Source of the DNA: VAZQ01 sp963725185
Lineage (GTDB): Bacteria > Pseudomonadota > Alphaproteobacteria > Rhizobiales > Xanthobacteraceae
Direction of reading: 5' to 3'
Length of the DNA: 64,000 nt
Assembly (NCBI GenBank): GCA_963725185.1
Contig: CAVRXO010000006.1
Span: forward strand, 1,054,001 to 1,118,000
Shown piece after piece: positions 42,864 to 54,173 of the stretch (position 1 is the first letter of the stretch; every line of letters begins with the position of its first letter). A program made the position numbers and the translations under genes. Under the pieces are notes generated by a model. The model saw nothing but the letters and a program-made list of their open reading frames with translations, had not been told where the DNA came from and made no database searches.

Positions 42864-43961
42864 CTAGCGGCTGCGGGGAAAGGCGCTGCACTGGGTCGCA
42901 TCGATCGCGATCGCCACCGGGTCGCCGAGCTTGAATTGCTGCAGCGGATGGGTCTGCGCCCGCAGCAGGAGGCCCGACGCCAGCGCGACCTCATACTCGC
43001 TGAGATTGCCTAGGAAGACGTGGTTGGTGACCTTGGCGAGCGTGCCGGTGGAGACGGTCGTCACCGGCGGCGGCGCCAGCGCGATGTTCTCAGGGCGGAT
43101 GGCCACATCCACGCGCTCGCCCACCGCGAGGCCGTCTACCCTGGCGACCGCGACCGTGAGATCGGGCGCGAGCTCGATGCTGGCGACGCCGCTTTTCATA
43201 TCGCGGATGCGGCCCGGCACCAGATTCACCAGGCCCATGAAATCGGCCACCATGCGGTTGGCCGGATGCGCATAGACCTCGAACGGCGTGCCGTATTGCT
43301 GCAGCCGGCCGCCGCTGATCACCGCCACCTGATCGGAGAGCGCGAGCGCCTCGGCCTGATCATGGGTGACATAGACGAAGGTGATGCCGGTGCGGCGCTG
43401 CAGCTCCTTGAGCTCGATGCGCATGCGCTCGCGCAGCTTGGCATCGAGATTGGACAGCGGCTCGTCGAGCAACAGGATGCCGGGCTCGACCACCAGCGAG
43501 CGCGCCAGCGCCACGCGCTGCTGCTGCCCGCCCGACAGCTCGCCCGGATAGCGCCGCTCCAGGCCGCCCAGATTGACCAGCGCCAGCATGTCGGCGACCT
43601 TCCGGCGCGCCTCGGCCGCGGCGAGCTTGCGCAGCTTGAGGCCGAAGACGACGTTCTCGAACACGGTCTTGTGCGGCCACACCGCGTAATTCTGGAACAC
43701 CATGCCCATGCCGCGCGCTTCCGGCGGCACCACCGCTTGCGGCGTGGACAACAGCCGGCCGGCCACCTCGATGGTGCCGGAATCGGGCGTGATGTAGCCG
43801 GCGATGAGGCGCAGCGTCGTGGTCTTGCCGCAGCCCGACGGGCCAAGCAGGGTGACGAATTGGTTGTCCTTGATGTCGAGATCAAGGTTCGCGACGGCGG
43901 CGAGCGAGCCATCGCCGGCGCCGAACCGTTTCGACAATCCGCGGATCGTGATCCCGGCCAT
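42864..43961 (-). CDS. ABC transporter ATP-binding protein (FbpC/PotA type)
   Basis: A 365-residue ATPase of the CUT1/FbpC/PotA class. Visible features in order are Walker A LGPSGCGKTTTLR, the Q-loop MVFQNYAVWPH, the signature LSGGQQQRVALARSL, Walker B ILLLDEPLSNLDAKL and the H-loop VTHDQAEAL, then a C-terminal TOBE regulatory region (GERVDVAIRPENI). It powers uptake by the adjacent double permease; no binding-protein gene is adjacent, so the substrate (iron, thiamine or another polyanion) is unknown. The permease stop lies 12 bp upstream, so they are co-transcribed. The 3' end abuts a decayed IS3-type copy. Confidence 0.93.
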   Translation of the reverse strand: MAGITIRGLSKRFGAGDGSLAAVANLDLDIKDNQFVTLLGPSGCGKTTTLRLIAGYITPDSGTIEVAGRLLSTPQAVVPPEARGMGMVFQNYAVWPHKTVFENVVFGLKLRKLAAAEARRKVADMLALVNLGGLERRYPGELSGGQQQRVALARSLVVEPGILLLDEPLSNLDAKLRERMRIELKELQRRTGITFVYVTHDQAEALALSDQVAVISGGRLQQYGTPFEVYAHPANRMVADFMGLVNLVPGRIRDMKSGVASIELAPDLTVAVARVDGLAVGERVDVAIRPENIALAPPPVTTVSTGTLAKVTNHVFLGNLSEYEVALASGLLLRAQTHPLQQFKLGDPVAIAIDATQCSAFPRSR

Positions 43962-43973
43962 CGCAAGTCCTTG

Positions 43974-45689
43974 CTAGGTTCCGGCCGCGGCATCGCCGCG
44001 CGCCAGCACGCGGCTGCCGCCGATCCAGGTGGCGAGCCAGATCGCCAGGCTGATGATGACCATGTTGACCATGGCGAGCGCCGCCACCGGCTCGATATAG
44101 CCGGTTTCGTAGAGATTGTAGATCGCCACCGCCAGCGTGATCGAGCTCGACGAGAACAGCAGGATGGAGGCGCTCAATTCCTGGATGACCGGCACGAACA
44201 CCAGGAGCCAGCCGGCGAACAGTCCCGGCCGGATCAGCGGCAGCGTCACCTCCCGCATGGTGGTCAGCCAGGAGGCGCCGAGAATCTGCGCGCTCTCCTC
44301 GAGCGAGGGATCGAGCTGGCGCAGTGCCGCATTGGCGGCGCGCGCGCCGAGCGGGATATAGCGGCCCACATAGGCGAGCAGCAGGATCGCGAGCGTGCCG
44401 TAGAGCGCGACCGGCATGGCGAGCCAGAACTGGATCAACGCCACCGCCACCACGATGCCGGGCAGCCCGAGCGGGATGAGGGCGAAGTAATCGAGCAGGC
44501 GGCGCCCGGGAATCCTGGTGCGCAGATCGATCCAGCCGATCACGGCGCCGAGCAGCACCGCGCTGGTCGCCGCCAGGGTGGCGAGCAACAGGCTGTTGAG
44601 GATGGCGCGGCGGGTGACGTCGTAGTCGAACAGGACGAACTTGTAGTTCGCGAGCGTGAGGCCCTTCCAGAAATCGAGGCCCCAGGACTTCGAGAACGAG
44701 ACCGCGATCAGCGTCGAATAGGGGGCGAGGATCGACACGATGAAGACGACGATGCCGAAGCCGAGCAGGACGAAGCGCCAACGGCCGAGCCGCAGCAGCG
44801 CCAGCCTCGAGCCCTTGCCGGCGAGCGTGACGTAGGAGCGCCGCGCCAGGAACGCGCGCTGCAGATAGAGCGCCACGATGGTGATCAGCACGAACACGAG
44901 CGAGAGCGCGGAGGCGAGACCGTATTCGGGCGGGTAATCGAACAGGGCGTAGATGCGGGTGGGCAGCGTCACGATGCGGCCCGGCAGGCCGATGATCGCC
45001 TGCGAGCCGAACAGCGCGATGGCATTGACGAAGCCGAGCAGCGCTCCGGAGAGAACTGCCGGCGCCACCAGCGGCGCGGTGATCGAGAACGCGGTGCGCA
45101 ATTTGCCGGCGCCGAGGATCTGCGCGGCTTCCTCGTAGGAGGCGTCGACCGATTGCAGCGCGCTCGCGGCCAGCAGATACACGAACGGGAAAGTGTGCAT
45201 GACGGTGACCAGCACCAGGCCCGGCATCGAAAAGATGTTGAAGGTCAGCCAGGGCAGCCCCGCGACGTCGCGCATCAGCACATTGATGAGGCCGGCATTC
45301 GGGCTGAACAGATAGGTAAAGGCGATCGCGGTCAGGAACGGCGGCGACAGATAGGAGAGCGTGGCGGTGAGCTGCAGCAAGGGCTTGGCCGGCACGTCGG
45401 TGCGGGCCACCGCCCACGCCAGGGTGAGCCCGATGACGGTGCTGAACAGGCTGGTCCAGGCGCCGAGCATGAGCGAGTTCTTGAGCGCGGTGACGTAGAG
45501 ACGGCCGGTCAGCACCTCGGCGAAATTCTCGAGGTTCAGGCCCGCTTCGCCGCGCACGCTGCCGAAGAGGAGCGACAACAGCGGCAGCACGACCAGGATC
45601 ACCAGCGCCGCGACGGCGCCGCCCATGACGAAGTGCTCGAGCCGAGGCTTGCGCCGCGGCACCGCCGGAATTGCGACTTTGTCCGACAT
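43974..45689 (-). CDS. ABC transporter double permease (FbpB type)
   Basis: A 571-residue permease with two fused inner-membrane domains, about 12 helices. Each half ends in an EAA-type loop: SYEEAAQILGAGKLRTAF in the first (near residue 190) and LEESAQILGASWLTTMRE in the second (near 470). This arrangement is typical of iron(III)-type (FbpB) importers. ATG 45689 (MSDKVAIPAVPRRKP) is chosen; ATG 45713 and further upstream codons are possible. It is the first gene of a two-gene unit with the ATPase, and a candidate binding protein may be elsewhere in the genome. A 443-bp gap separates it from the divergent RND operon. Confidence 0.9.
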   Translation of the reverse strand: MSDKVAIPAVPRRKPRLEHFVMGGAVAALVILVVLPLLSLLFGSVRGEAGLNLENFAEVLTGRLYVTALKNSLMLGAWTSLFSTVIGLTLAWAVARTDVPAKPLLQLTATLSYLSPPFLTAIAFTYLFSPNAGLINVLMRDVAGLPWLTFNIFSMPGLVLVTVMHTFPFVYLLAASALQSVDASYEEAAQILGAGKLRTAFSITAPLVAPAVLSGALLGFVNAIALFGSQAIIGLPGRIVTLPTRIYALFDYPPEYGLASALSLVFVLITIVALYLQRAFLARRSYVTLAGKGSRLALLRLGRWRFVLLGFGIVVFIVSILAPYSTLIAVSFSKSWGLDFWKGLTLANYKFVLFDYDVTRRAILNSLLLATLAATSAVLLGAVIGWIDLRTRIPGRRLLDYFALIPLGLPGIVVAVALIQFWLAMPVALYGTLAILLLAYVGRYIPLGARAANAALRQLDPSLEESAQILGASWLTTMREVTLPLIRPGLFAGWLLVFVPVIQELSASILLFSSSSITLAVAIYNLYETGYIEPVAALAMVNMVIISLAIWLATWIGGSRVLARGDAAAGT

Positions 45690-46132
45690 GACCCCGGCCT
45701 GCCCATTCGCCATCGCCCATTTACCAGCCCGCTCGTGGGCGGGCCAGGGCCGGTTCACGGATCGGCGGAATCGAGCCCCGCGAGCATCCGTGAAGTGGTT
45801 ATGAGATATTTACTCCCGTGGCGCTCGCTTGCAAATTGCGCCCTCCCTGGATAGACAATGCAGCGCGATTTCTGCCGCGAAAGCCCGGCCCAATATTTCC
45901 TTTATTTAATGTGCCGGTGCAGCGCGGTTTGATAGTTTGCACGGTTGCCGCCAGCCGAGGCGAGCGCACCGTCTTGATGCTCATCGGGTTGGAATCGGCA
46001 CGTTGTCGCGGGGCATCAAGGGCCGAGCATGAGCTTCATGTGCGATGGGATAGGTGTGGGCGCAGGCTCCCGGGTCCTCCTGGCCGGCCTGAGTGCCGAT
46101 GTCCGTGACCAATGCAGCGCCGGGTGCCGGCC
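45690..46132. other. Divergent intergenic region permease / RND operon
   Basis: About 440 bp between the minus-strand transporter and plus-strand RND operon. It must hold both promoters. An AT-rich stretch (tttcctttatttaatgtg, around 45896-45914) stands out. No regulator-binding repeat or RNA was recognised. Confidence 0.35.
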
Positions 46133-47617
46133 ATGATGCGCCTCCTGCGACGCATCGCCATCGTGGTCTGCCTCGGCCTGCTTGCTTGGGGCGCCTATAC
46201 GTATCTTTTTCCGGCGAAACCGACCCAGCAGGCCCAGCAAAATCGGCCCGGAGGCTTCCGCCGCGGCGGCGGCAATCCCAACGATTCGGTTCCGGTCCTG
46301 GCAATCCCGGCGCGGCTCGCCGACGTGCCGGTCTATTTCGACGGCGTCGGCACCGCCAAAGCGCTCAACACCGTGCACGGTGCGTTCGCAGGTCGACGGC
46401 AAGCTGATGAAAATCGCCTTCACGGAGGGGCAGGAAGTGGCACAAGGGTCGTGGTCGCCAAGATCGATCCGACCATCTATCAGGCGCAATACGATCAGGC
46501 GGTGGCCAAGAAGGCGCAGGACGAAGCGCAACTCGCCAATGCCAGGCTCGATCTCGAGCGCTATACCAGGCTTGCCGCCACCAATGCGGTGCAGCAAGCA
46601 GCAGTTCGACACCCAGAAGGCACTGGTCGATCAGCTGGTCGCGCAGACCCATTCCGATCAGGCCGCGATCGAGAGCGCCAAGGCCACTCTCGATTACACG
46701 GACATGGTGGCGCCGCTCACCGGCCTCACCGGCATCCGCCAGGTCGACGAGGGCAACATCGTGCATGCCACCGATACGACCGGCATCGTGGTGATCACCC
46801 AGATCAAGCCGATTGCGGTCCTGTTCAGCCTGCCGCAGCAGGAGCTGCCGGACCTCAACAAGGGCATGGTCAAGGGGGCGCTGCCGGTGCAGGCGATGGG
46901 CGCGGACGGCACCTCCGTGGCCGATACCGGCAAGGTCGTGGTGATCAATAATCAGGTCGATCAGACCACCGGCACTGTCCAGCTCAAGGCCGAACTTTCC
47001 CAATACGGACACTCAGCTTTGGCCCGGGCAGTTCATCAATGTGCGGGTTCTCATCAACACGCTGCGCCAGGTCGTGGTCGTGCCGACCGCGGCGGTCCAG
47101 CGCGGGCCGGACGGTACCTTCGTCTATGTCGTCAAGGACGACAACACGGTTGCCATGCGCCCCGTCATGATGCCAGCAGCAGGATGACAAGCAGGCCGTG
47201 ATCGGAAACGGGCTGCAGGCCGGCGAGCGGGTGGTCACTACCGGATTCGGACGCCTGGCCGATGGCAGCAAGGTCGAGGTGACGAGCGCCGAGGACGCCG
47301 GCCAGATCTCCACCAATCCCGGGCAACGACCCGGGCGTCCCGCGGCGGCGCCCCCAAGGGCAAGGGCCAGCGGCAGCAGGGCGCCGAGCGCCAGCAGGGC
47401 GCCGAGCGCCAGCAGGGCGCCGAGCGCTCAGCGCCGAGGCGGCCCCGGCGCGCCCGCCCAAGCCGAGGCCGAGGCAAGCCCGAGCCCGGCCGATGCCACC
47501 GATCCCTCGCAGCCGCCGCGGCGTCGCGGCGGTGAGCGGGGCGGCGCCGGCGGCAATCCCAATCGCGCCGAGGCGCCGGCGCAAGGCTCTCCGTCTGCGC
47601 CGGGCGCCGCCCCATGA
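46133..47617 (+). pseudogene. RND efflux periplasmic adaptor (MdtA/AcrA-like), frameshifted
   Basis: The protein can be followed through alternating frames: an N-terminal helix (IAIVVCLGLLAWGAYTYLF), the adaptor core DVPVYFDGVGTAKALNTV, VDGKLMKIAFTEGQEV and VVAKIDPTIYQAQYDQAVAKK, the hairpin AQLANARLDLERYTRLA, and the barrel segments DYTDMVAPLTGLTGIRQVDE, LPGQ/WPGQFINVRV and VVVVPTAAVQRGPDGTFVYV. Breaks occur at about 46376, 46447, 46592, 46995 and 47173. Four are explained by one added C, and one by one missing G. The C-terminus is a long Ala/Pro/Arg/Ser-rich tail (about 100 residues) with an 18-bp triplicate repeat. The stop overlaps the next start by ATGA. It is the fusion protein of a tripartite multidrug pump. 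Confidence 0.8.
47375..47428 (+). repeat. Three tandem 18-bp repeats in adaptor tail
   Basis: Three 18-bp copies, agcagggcgccgagcgcc, at 47375-47392, 47393-47410 and 47411-47428 (last base altered in the third). They code for SRAPSA repeats in the disordered C-terminal tail of the adaptor. Confidence 0.8.
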
Positions 47618-50600
47618 GCGTTTCCTCCCCCTTCATTCACCGTCCGATCGCGACCTCGCTGCTCGGCATCGCGGTGCATGCTCGGCGGGACGCTCGGCTA
47701 CTTCTGGCTGCCGGTCTCGTCGCTGCCGCAGGTCGACTTTCCCGACCATCCAGGTCACGACGCAGCTGCCGGGCGCCAGCCCGGACGTGATCGCGTCGCT
47801 GGTCACGGCGCCGCTCGAGCGGCAGTTCGGGCAGATCCCGTCGCTCTCGACGATGACGTCGTCGAGCTCGTTCGGGGTCAGCCAGATCACGTTGCAGTTC
47901 GATCTCAACCGCGACATCGATGCCGCCGCCCAGGACGTGCAGGCCGCCATCAACGCGGCCGGCTCGACGCTGCCGCAAGACCCTGCCCTATCCGCCGGTC
48001 TACTCCAAGGTGAATCCGGCCGACGCGCCGGTCATGACGCTGGCGCTGACGTCGCAACACGATCTCGCTGCGGCAGATGAGCGATCTCGCCGACACCATG
48101 CTCGCGCCAGCGGCTGAGCGAGCTCACCGGCGTCGGCCGGGTCACGGTGCAGGGCGGCTTGAAGCCGGCGATCCGCATCCAGGCCGATCTGGCGCGGCTC
48201 GCCGCCTACGGCATCGCGATGGAGGATCTGCGCAACGCGATCGTCGGCGCCAACGTGGCCGGGCGCCAAGGGCTCGCTCGACGGCACCCATCAATCCTAC
48301 ACCATCGCCGCCAACGACCAGATCGCGGCCGCCGACGCCTACCGCGACGTCGATCATCACCTATCGCAACGGCGCGCCGGTGTTCCTCGAGCGACGTCGC
48401 CGAGGTCGTCGACGGCCTGGAGAACAACAAGGTCGGCGGCTGGTATCAGGGCGCGCCCGCCGTCATCATCGACATCCAGCGCCAGCCCGGCGCCAACGTG
48501 ATCGACACGGTCCGCGGCATCCGGCGGAACTGCCGCGGCTGCAGCGCGCGATTCCGGCCGGCGTCACGCTCGACCGTGGTGCAGCGACCGCACCGACGAC
48601 CATCCGCGCCTCGATCCACGACGTGCAGTTCACGCTGATGCTCAGCGTCGTGCTGGTGATCGCTGGTGGTGTTCATGTTCCTGCGCACGGTGCGCGCCAC
48701 CATCATCGCCGGGGTGGCGCTGCCGCTGTCGCTGATCGCCACCTTCGGGGTGATGTGGTTCTGCGGCTTCAGCCTCGACAATCTGTCGCTGATGGCGCTG
48801 ACGATCGGCACCGGCTTCGTGGTCGACGACGCCATCGTGATGATCGAGAACATCGTGCGCCACATGGAGGACGGCGAGGCGCCGTTCGAGGCGGCGCTCG
48901 ACGGCGCGCAGCGAGATCGGCTTCACGGTGATTTCGCTGACGGTGTCGCTGATCGCGGTGTTCATTCCGCTGCTGTTCATGACCGGCATCGTCGGGCGCA
49001 TGTTCCGCGAATTCGCGCTGACGCTGACCATCGCGGTGGTGACCTCGGCGGTGGTGTCGCTGACGCTGACGCCGATGATGTGCAGCCGGCTGCTGCGCCA
49101 GCATGTCGAAGGCCGGCGGCAATCGCGGTGACGCGGCGGCTTCCATCGCCGCGGTCGACGGCATCGGTCGACGGCCTACCGGCGCACGCCTGCGAATGGG
49201 TGCTGCGGCACCAGCGCGTGACCCTCGCTGGTGACGCTGGCCACGCTCGCCGCCACGATCTGGCTCTATGTCGTCGTGCCCAAGGGCTTCCTGCCGCTGC
49301 AGGACACCGGCCTCGATCTACCGCCGTGACCGAGGGCGGCCCGGACGTCTCCTTCGTCGAGATGCAGCGCCTGCGCAGCGCGATCGACGACGCGATCCGC
49401 AAGCCGATCCGGACGTGACCGGCGTGGTTTCGGTGGTCGGCGTGACGCCGCTCAAGCCGACGCCCAATGCCGGCCGCCTCGCCATCACGCTCAAGCCGCG
49501 CGACGAGCGCAGCGAGACGTCGTCGACCGCATCATCGAGCGGCTCGAAGCAGCGCGGTCGCCTCGATGCCGGGCATGGTCGTGTATTTCCAGCCGGTGCA
49601 GGACATCCAGATCCGCACCCGCTCGCAGCCGCGCGCAGTTCCAGTACACGCTGACCGGCACCGACTGCGGACGAGGTCGGCCACTGGGCCAACACGCTGG
49701 TCGCCGAGCTGCGCGCCGCGCCGCTGCTGCGCGACGTCGCCTCGGAAGCGCAGGACGGCGGCTTGCGCGTCGACGTGCAGGTCGATCGCGAGACGGCCGG
49801 CCGGCTCGGCGTCTCCATGCAGGCGATCAGTCGACACGCTTGAACGACGCCTTCGGGCAGCGGCAGATTTCCACCATCTACGGCCAGGCCAACCAGTACC
49901 GCGTGATCCTGGAGGCGCTGCCGCAATATCAGCGCGATCCGGCATCGCTCTCCAAGCTCTATCTGCCGGCGCCGGCATCCAGGCCGCGGCAGCCCGACCT
50001 CGTTGACCGCCGGCGCATCCCGCACCCAGCTGCTCACGACCGTCGGCGCCACCCAGGTGCCGCTGAGCGCCGTCGCGCAGATCGCAGTGCACCACCGCGC
50101 CGCTTGGCGATCTCCCACCAGGAGCAGTTTCCGGCCGTCACCATCAGCTTCAACCTGGCGCCCGACGCCGCGCTCGGCGATGCGGTCGCGGTGATCACCG
50201 CCGCCCAGGAGCGACATCGGCATGCCGCCACATCGGTGATCGGCAACTACTGCGGGCGATGCCGCCGAGTTCGGCAAATCGCTCGCCGGCGAGCCGTGGC
50301 TGATCCTGGCCGCGGCGGTGACCATCTACATCGTGCTCGGCGTGCTCTACGAAAGCTTCATCCATCCGCTGACCATCCTGTCGACCCTGCCGTCGGCGGG
50401 CGTCGGCGCATTGCTCGCCTTGATGCTGTTCGGCCAGGATCTCTCGGTGATCGCGCTGATCGGCATCGTGCTGCTGATGGGCATCGTCAAGAAGAACGCG
50501 ATCATGATGATCGATTTCGCGCTCGAGGCCGAGCGCGTCGATGGGCTCTCGCCGCGCGATGCGATCCTGCAGGCCTGCCTGCTGCGCTTCCGGCCCGATC

Positions 50601-50865
50601 ATGATGACGACGCTGGCGGCGCTGTTCGGGGCGCTTGCCGCTGGCGCTCGAAAGCGGCACCGGCGCCGAGCTGCGCTTCCCGCTCGGCATCACCATCGTC
50701 GGCGGCCTGCTGCTGAGCCAGATGCTGACGCTCTACACGACCCCGGTCATCTACCTGCAGATGGAATGGCTGCGCGCGCGACTGAGCGGCAGAGGTCCGG
50801 AATTGTCGCAGCCCGAGCTGCATCTGCCGATGGCGCCGGAACCCTCGCAGCGGGCCGCCGAGTAG
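47614..50865 (+). pseudogene. RND multidrug efflux permease (MdtB-like), many frameshifts
   Basis: Inner-membrane RND pump subunit of about 1060 residues once frames are joined. Recognisable segments are FIHRPIATSLLGIAV, YFWLPVSSLPQVDFP, LERQFGQIPSL, SQITLQFDLNRDIDAAAQDV, the GFVVDDAIVMIENI helix (charged pair in the membrane), IPLLFMTGIVGRMFREFALT, YIVLGVLYESFIHPLTILS, IVKKNAIMMIDFALEAER and LTLYTTPVIYLQME. At least 30 single-base breaks divide it, nearly all readable as one extra C (for example at 47677, 47741, 48055, 48571, 48582, 48593) and a few as one missing G. Protein conservation is retained across the breaks. It overlaps the adaptor stop by ATGA and is followed 6 bp on by a second permease. 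Confidence 0.8.
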
Positions 50866-50871
50866 ACCGCG

Positions 50872-53800
50872 ATGAACTTCTCGGAACCCTTCATCCGGCG
50901 GCCTATCGGCACCACCCTCATCGCGATCGGCATCTTCCTGGTGGGGGCGGTGGCCTATGAGTTCCTGCCGGTGGCCAGCATGCCGACGGTGGACTTTCCG
51001 ACCATCAGCGTCACCGCGAACCGTCCGGGCGCCGACCCCGAGACCATGGCGGCCACGGTGGCGGCGCCGCTCGAGCGCCGGCTCGGCGAAATTCCCGGCG
51101 TCACCGAGCTCACGTCGCGCAGCTCGCTCGGCCTCGACCCGCATCTCGGTGCAATTCGACCTCAACCGCGACATCGACGGCGCCGCACGCGACGTTCAGG
51201 CGCGCGATCAATGCGGCGATCGCGGATCTGCCCGGCGACCTGCAGTCGACACCGTCGTTCCGCAAATCCAATCCGGCGGCGATCCCGATCCTCATCCTCG
51301 CCCTGACCTCGAAGAACGTCCCGCCCAGCGCCATCTACGATGCCGCCGACACCGTGGTGGCGCAGCGCCTCTCGCAGGTCAAAGGCGTCGCCGAGGTCAG
51401 CGTCAACGGCGCCGAGCAGCCGGCGGTGCGGGTCGCGCGTCAATCCGGTCGCGCTCGCCTCCATGGGACTCGCCATGGAGGATGTGCGCACTGCCATCGC
51501 CAACGCCAACGCGGCCGGCGCCGCTCGGAATCTTCGACGGCTCGGATCGCGCCACCACGATCGGCGATCAACGATCAGCTGCGCGAGGCCTCGCAATACC
51601 AGCCGTTGGTCGTGCGCAGCGCCAACGGCAACGGTGGTGCGGCTCTCCGCCGTGGCCTCGGTCGAGCCGGGTGTGCGCAATACGCTTTCGGCCGGCTGGT
51701 ACAACAAGCAGCCTTCCGTCCTGCTGGTCCTCACCAAGGACAACAACTCCAATGTGATCGAGACCGTCGACCGGGTCTACCAGGAGCTGCCCGACATCCG
51801 GCGCTACATTCCGGCCGGCATCGACGTCTCGGTGTTGTCCGACCGCACCAGCACCATTCGCGCCAGCATCCACGACATGCAGCTTACGCTCTGGCGCGAC
51901 CGTGATCCTGGTCATGATGGTCGTGTTGGTCTTCCTGCGCCGCCTGGCCGCCACGCTCGCAGCCGGCGTCACCGTGCCGCTGGCGCTCGCCGGTACCTGC
52001 GCGGCCATGTGGGCGGCCGGCTTCTCGATCGACAATCTCTCCCTGATGGCGCTGGCGGTCTCGGTCGGCTTCGTGGTCGACGACGCCATCGTCATGATCG
52101 AGAATATGCTTCCGCAATATCGAAAAGGGCTTGTCGCCCATGCAGGCCGCCTCGAGGGGGCCCGGCAGATCGGCTTCACCGTCATATCGATCAGCATGTC
52201 GCTGATCGCGGCCTTCATCCCGCTCTTGTTCATGGGCGGCGTGGTGGGGCGCGTGTTCCGGGAATTCTCGGTGACGCTGGCTTTTGCGATCGTCATCTCG
52301 ACCGCGGTCTCGCTATCGGTCACGCCGATGATCTGCGCGCATTTCGTGCGCGCGCCGCCGAGCCTCGATGCGACCCTGTTCGATCGGGTGATCGAGCGCT
52401 TCCTCTCCGCCATGATGAGGTTCTACGCGCGCACCTTGCGGGCGGTGCTGCATCACCGGGTGGCGATGCTCCTGGTCATGGCCCTGACGCTGGCGCTGAC
52501 CGCGACGCTCTACAGCAGGACCCCGAAGGGCTATTTCCCGCGCGACGATACCGGCCTGATCCTGGGCGGCACGCAGGCCTCCCCGGACATCTCGTTCCAG
52601 GCGATGTCGATCCTGCAGCAGAGGGCCGCCGACGTCGTGCTGTCGGATCCGGCGGTCTTCGGCGTCGGCTCCTCCATCGGCAGCTCGAACTTCAACTCTT
52701 CGGTCAATCGCGGCTCGCTGTTCATCAGCCTCAAGCCGCTCTCGGAGCGCCGCATCAGCGTCGAGGCGGTGATCAACCGGCTGCGCCCCAAGGTGGCCGA
52801 TATTCCCGGGCTCAGCGTGTTCATGTTCGCCCTGCAGGACGTGCGCAGCGGCGCCCGTCAGGCCAATTCGACCTATCAGTTCACCCTCTGGGATCCGGAC
52901 TACGCGGAGCTCATTCACTGGGCCCCGATCGTGCTCGAGAAGCTGAAGCGGGTCGAGGGCATAACCGATGTCAGCAGCGATCGGCAACCGGGCGGCCTTC
53001 AGGCCAACGTGGTGATCGACCGGACCGCGGCCGCGCGCCTGGGCGTGCACATCCAGGACATCGACAACGCGCTCGATGATGCGTTCGGACAGCGGCAGAT
53101 CTCCACGCTCTTCACCCAACGCAACGAATATCGGGTCATCCTGGAGATCGACCCGCGCTATCAGCGCGATCCCCTGGATATCAGCCAGATTTACGTCAAC
53201 AGCTCCGGCGGAAGTGCCGCTGGAACTCAAGTGCCCCTCTCCGCCGTGACCCACGTCGAGCGCGGACTGCAATCCCTGGTAATCAACCATCAGGGACAGT
53301 TTCCGGCCGCCACCATCAGCTTCAATCTGAGCGAGGGCAATACCCTCGACCAGGCGACCGCCGACGTCGACCGCGCGGTGGCCGAGCTGCATATGCCCGA
53401 TACGATGCACGCCGATTTCGCCGGCGACGCGGCCGCCTACCGGGATACGGTGACGGCACAGCTGTTGCTGATCGGGGCGGCGCTGATCGCGGTCTACATC
53501 GTGCTCGGCGTGCTCTACGAGAGCCTCGCCCACCCGCTGACCATCATCTCCACGCTGCCTTCGGCCGGTCTCGGCGCGCTTTTGGCCCTGCAGCTGTTCA
53601 AGACGGAGCTGTCGCTGATCGCCTTCATCGGCATCATCCTGCTGATCGGCATCGTCAAGAAGAACGGCATCATGATGGTCGACTTCGCGCTCGCGGGCGA
53701 GCGCGAGCGCGGGCTCAGCTCCGAGCAGGCCATCTACGAGGCCTGCTTGGCGCGCTTTCGGCCGATCATGATGACGACCATGGCGGCGCTGCTGGGCGCC

Positions 53801-54019
53801 CTGCCCTTGGTGATCGCGACCGGACCCGGATCGGAATTGCGCCGGCCGCTCGGCATCACGATCGTGGGCGGACTTTTGGTGTCGCAGGCGCTCACGCTCT
53901 ACACCACGCCGGTGATCTATCTCTGGCTCGACCGGCTGCACCACCGGCTGGGCGGAACGCGCGAGCGCCGCGAGCGCGGGCATCTCATCCGTGCGGCGAT
54001 GCGGGCGTTCCGGGCCTAG
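50872..54019 (+). pseudogene. RND multidrug efflux permease (MdtC-like), frameshifted at 5' end
   Basis: Second pump subunit of about 1045 residues. The first 340 residues are broken at about seven positions (near 51132, 51203, 51433, 51523, 51564, 51632 and 51891), again readable as added Cs; beyond 51900 the frame is continuous to 54019. Segments include FSEPFIRRPIGTTLIAIG, FLPVASMPTVDFPTISV, FSIDNLSLMALAVSVGFVVD, IPLLFMGGVVGRVFREFSV, LGVLYESLAHPLTIISTLP and IVKKNGIMMVDFALAGERE. Fused RND pairs of this MdtBC type form heterotrimers. It is the third gene of the operon; the 5' half shares the damage of its neighbours, and the 3' half is clean. Confidence 0.83.
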
Positions 54020-54173
54020 GACGTTCCCATCCCTGGAATCGGATCCTTCCCAGGCCGTCCGAATTTTGGCAAAAGCGCGAAGCGCCGTGTACTACGCCCG
54101 TGGGCATGCGCTGCGCGCCTGCCCCGACGGAATGATCGTCCTCGACCGCGACCGCTCAAAGCAGGAGGCACTC

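Noticed and set aside
43020..45854. A 944-codon plus-strand open frame across the ABC permease and ATPase
   Set aside because: It is the antisense shadow of a clear ABC transporter; the translation is a repetitive Arg/Asp/Gln/His sequence.
47375..47428. Tandem 18-bp units as a CRISPR or origin iteron set
   Set aside because: They are in frame and encode SRAPSA repeats in a disordered protein tail.
46133..51905. Programmed frameshifting in the RND genes
   Set aside because: Breaks occur dozens of times at no consistent slippery sequence, and programmed shifts do not do this. Consensus error or decay is simpler.
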